DNA from: Cruorifilaria tuberocauda
Taxonomy: Eukaryota; Nematoda; Chromadorea; Rhabditida; Onchocercidae
Length of the DNA stretch: 21,427 nucleotides
NCBI GenBank assembly: GCA_013365365.1
Contig: JABVXU010000771.1
Span: 1-21,427 of the forward strand
Direction: 5' to 3'
Shown piece by piece: positions 19,293 through 21,427 of this stretch (position 1 is its first letter; each line of letters starts with the position of its first letter). A program made the translations under genes and the position numbers. The notes under the pieces were generated by a model. The model searched no databases. It saw only the letters and a program-made list of their open reading frames with translations, and was not told where the DNA came from.

Positions 19293-19547
19293 TTCTCCTG
19301 TTTTTCCTCCACCTCCTCTTCCTCCTTTCCCGCCTCCTCCTCCTTTTCCTCTTCCTTTCTTCCTCCCCATCTTCCTCCCTTCCCGCCTCCTCTTCCTCCT
19401 TTCCCGCCTCCTCCTCCTTATCCTCTTCTTCCTTCTCCTTTTCCTCTTCCTTTCTTCCTCCCATCTTTCCTCCTTCCCGCCTCCTCTTCCTTTCCTCCTC
19501 CCCATCTTCCTCCTTTCCCGCCTCCTTCTCTTCCTTCTCCTTCCGGT
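19293..19547 (+). repeat. 250-bp polypyrimidine tract with internal 35-75-bp repeats
   Basis: Almost pure C/T, interrupted only by the G of CCCGCC and occasional A in CCATC. TTCCTCCTTTCCCGCCTCC recurs several times (near 19319, 19393, 19508). Lysine/glutamate/arginine- and serine/leucine-rich frames crossing it are artefacts. Confidence 0.9.
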
Positions 19548-19572
19548 ATAATTGATATTTCAATTTTTAATA

Positions 19573-19698
19573 TCATTTATTTGCAAATTGCTTACAACAA
19601 ATGGCTTCTCCTAATTTCTCATTCTTGGAATCCTTATGAATCCGGTACTTCCGAGCATTCTTGAATTTCTTTGAGTCCTCTTGATAGTATCTCTTCAT
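19573..19698 (-). CDS. Candidate lysine-rich small ORF, 41 aa
   Basis: The ATG at 19698 reads MKRYYQEDSKKFKNARKYRI and on through KDSKNEKLGEAICCKQF to TGA at 19575-19573. It uses AAG, GAG and GAC codons rarely seen in neighbouring chance frames, and the frame is open for a further 11 codons upstream. It is basic, with a CC pair and no signal peptide. It could be a genuine small ORF, a fragment of a larger exon, or chance. No family recognised and no poly(A) signal close by. Confidence 0.22.
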   Translation of the reverse strand: MKRYYQEDSKKFKNARKYRIHKDSKNEKLGEAICCKQFANK

Positions 19699-19719
19699 TA
19701 TATGTTGCGAAAATACGAA

Positions 19720-20335
19720 TAGAATTCTCTTAAGTTATGGAATTCTCATAAGTAAGTCAGTAAGACGACTTTTCACTCTCTTACGCTAACTTCCGTTGAA
19801 TAAACATATTTTACTTACTGTAACTTTTCTTCCAATAAATTCTTTTCGAAGAAAAATGAAATTAATAATAATAATCAATTGAAGGAAAATCAAATTAATT
19901 ATAATCAATTATTTCATTTCTTGATTTTGAATATTAAATTAATAAATTCAGTAAATCAATCATTATTTACATAATAATAACTTAAAAATAGCCAAAATAC
20001 AAATGTAATTAGAAATGAAATTAAATTTAATAATAAAATTTAATGATTTAAAATTTCAGTTAACGATTGAAATGAATTCAGAATGATCGATTATAATTTA
20101 TGCATAAATTTTAAAGGAATAACAAAAATTAATTAAACAGGAAAAAAATTGATTTTGAAAGGATAGAAAATGAAATAATAAAAAATAACAAATGTTAATT
20201 GGGGGTAAAGCTAAAGAACCACATAAATAATTCATGCTTTATGTAATTAATCATGATTTCTTTTAAAAGCAAAAATGAAGCAACTAAGAGGTCAATCTTT
20301 GATATTTCATACTTATCACAAAATTTGTACCGCTA
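19720..20335. other. AT-rich spacer
   Basis: GAATTCTCTTAAGTTATG and GAATTCTCATAAGTAAGT form a short tandem at 19721-19760. The remainder is AT-rich with no recognised feature. Confidence 0.35.
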
Positions 20336-20339
20336 CAGT

Positions 20340-20700
20340 CATGCTTTATAATTGTTACTTTACACTTACACTGCTTTATGAAAAAACAAAATGAAAGAAC
20401 TTAAATTCTTTCTTTTTATTAAATTATGATATATTCTGAAAATTTGGAAAAAATCATTTTGCATATAATTTAATTTTTTTTAAGGTAATAACTAAATAAA
20501 TTTTTCTTATGTTATTTTAGCTATAAATATAATTTGGAATTCATTGTAAATAAGTAAACGAAATTATACTTATGATTTATACTTGTTACTTTATACCTCC
20601 ACTGCTTTATATACTTATGCTTTATACTAACTACACTAGGCTTCGTATTTAATTATGCCTATAAATAAATAGACAAAATTATACTTATGAAGAAATTTTC
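20340..20700. repeat. Duplication, period about 230 bp, rich in CTTTATA
   Basis: TTGTTACTTTACACTTACAC at 20353 recurs as TTGTTACTTTATACCTCCAC at 20583, both followed by TGCTTTATA/G. GCTTATG/GCTTTATAC units are scattered around, and AAATTATACTTATGA occurs twice about 120 bp apart. Confidence 0.65.
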
Positions 20701-20819
20701 CATCAATTTTTCTTATGCTTATACAATAATTATGAATTTAAAAATAAGAGAAAGTAAGTTGAAGAGGAGAGAAAAAAAAAAAGAGTGATAAGTAAATATA
20801 TACTTTACACACAGAGTTT

Positions 20820-21290
20820 ATTATCAGTTCTTGCTTTCCACATACGTATAGTTACTATCACTATTTTGCATGCAGTTATCATCTAATTCACACATATGAT
20901 TATTATCAATATTTCATACAGTTATTATTGCTATTTCACACATTTCACACATTCAAACATGCAGTTATCACACATATATAATTATTACAATTTTAAATAA
21001 ATAGTTATTATCTGTTTAGTCAATATTACCAATTCATATAAAATTATCGTTATTATTTAACATTTATAATTATTATCACTATTTCGCATACAAGTTATCA
21101 CTAATTTAAATATACAATTGTTATAACTATTTCACATAGAGTTATTATCCATCAACTAATAAAGTTATTATCATCCTATATACGTAGTTATTATCATATG
21201 TGGAATATTATCACTATCATACATACAATATTATCACTATCCATATAGAACAATAACTATCTGTGGAATGGTGACAATAGTATCTGATAA
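20820..21290. repeat. Degenerate minisatellite of about 25-45-bp units
   Basis: Repeated CACATA-AGTTATTATCACTATTTC, with at least ten recognisable units, decaying into TATCACTATC near 21220-21240. Confidence 0.7.
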
Positions 21291-21427
21291 TTATGTGATA
21301 GATCAAGAGTAAAAAGATGAAAGGAGGAGACAATAAGTGAGAGGATAGGAGAATTCAATCAAGCAATAAATTCCAATGATGGATTGAAAAGCATGAAATT
21401 TGATATTGGTCTCTATCCTTCTTTGCT

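Noticed and set aside
19156..19563. 135-codon minus-strand lysine/glutamate/arginine frame and its overlapping frames on both strands
   Set aside because: All three phases are open only because the polypyrimidine tract lacks stop codons.
1..21427. tRNA, rRNA, spliced-leader RNA or snRNA genes, and transposase or reverse-transcriptase remnants
   Set aside because: Looked by eye for the tRNA B-box, the nematode SL1 core and long coding remnants on both strands; none seen.

Overview
This is a very AT-rich, gene-poor stretch of animal nuclear DNA (by eye well over three quarters A+T). It has no bacterial operons, no rRNA or tRNA gene, no CRISPR array and no recognisable transposase or reverse transcriptase. 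Small introns bounded by GTATGA and TTTTTAG, a TTTTTGCAG acceptor, use of TTA, CGT and CGA codons, and abundant simple repeats fit an invertebrate, most likely a nematode (a filarial-type genome is my best guess). The species is inference only.

The one gene I trust lies on the minus strand at 9152-8796. It has two exons of 258 and 45 nt joined by a 54-nt intron, and encodes about 100 residues with an N-terminal signal peptide and no cysteine. A TTTTTGCAG acceptor lies 111 nt upstream of the ATG with no ATG between. An AATAAA hexamer starts 3 nt after the stop. I do not recognise the family.

Layout: 1-890, degenerate tandem repeats; 894-1251, a weak two-exon small ORF candidate; 1252-2730, AT-rich DNA with short repeats; 2731-2955, an open frame resembling the end of a signal peptide plus a charged helical peptide, with no start codon; 2956-4680, purine and pyrimidine tracts and microsatellites, with one possible signal-peptide micro-exon at 4345-4386; 4680-8470, microsatellites and minisatellites; 8788-9264, the secreted-protein gene; 9515-9993, a CA-rich microsatellite cluster around a less AT-rich island; 9994-12210, AT-rich DNA with nothing recognised; 12211-18560, a series of local tandem duplications, palindromes and (AAT)n tracts; 19293-19547, a 250-bp polypyrimidine tract; 19573-19698, a lysine-rich small ORF candidate; 19720-21427, more minisatellite DNA.

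The main large-scale pattern is that at least six separate places carry degenerate tandem duplications with nearly the same period, about 169-185 bp, though the duplicated sequences do not look alike. There is no operon-like cooperation between genes; apart from the single gene the window is best read as intergenic or large-intron DNA shaped by tandem duplication.
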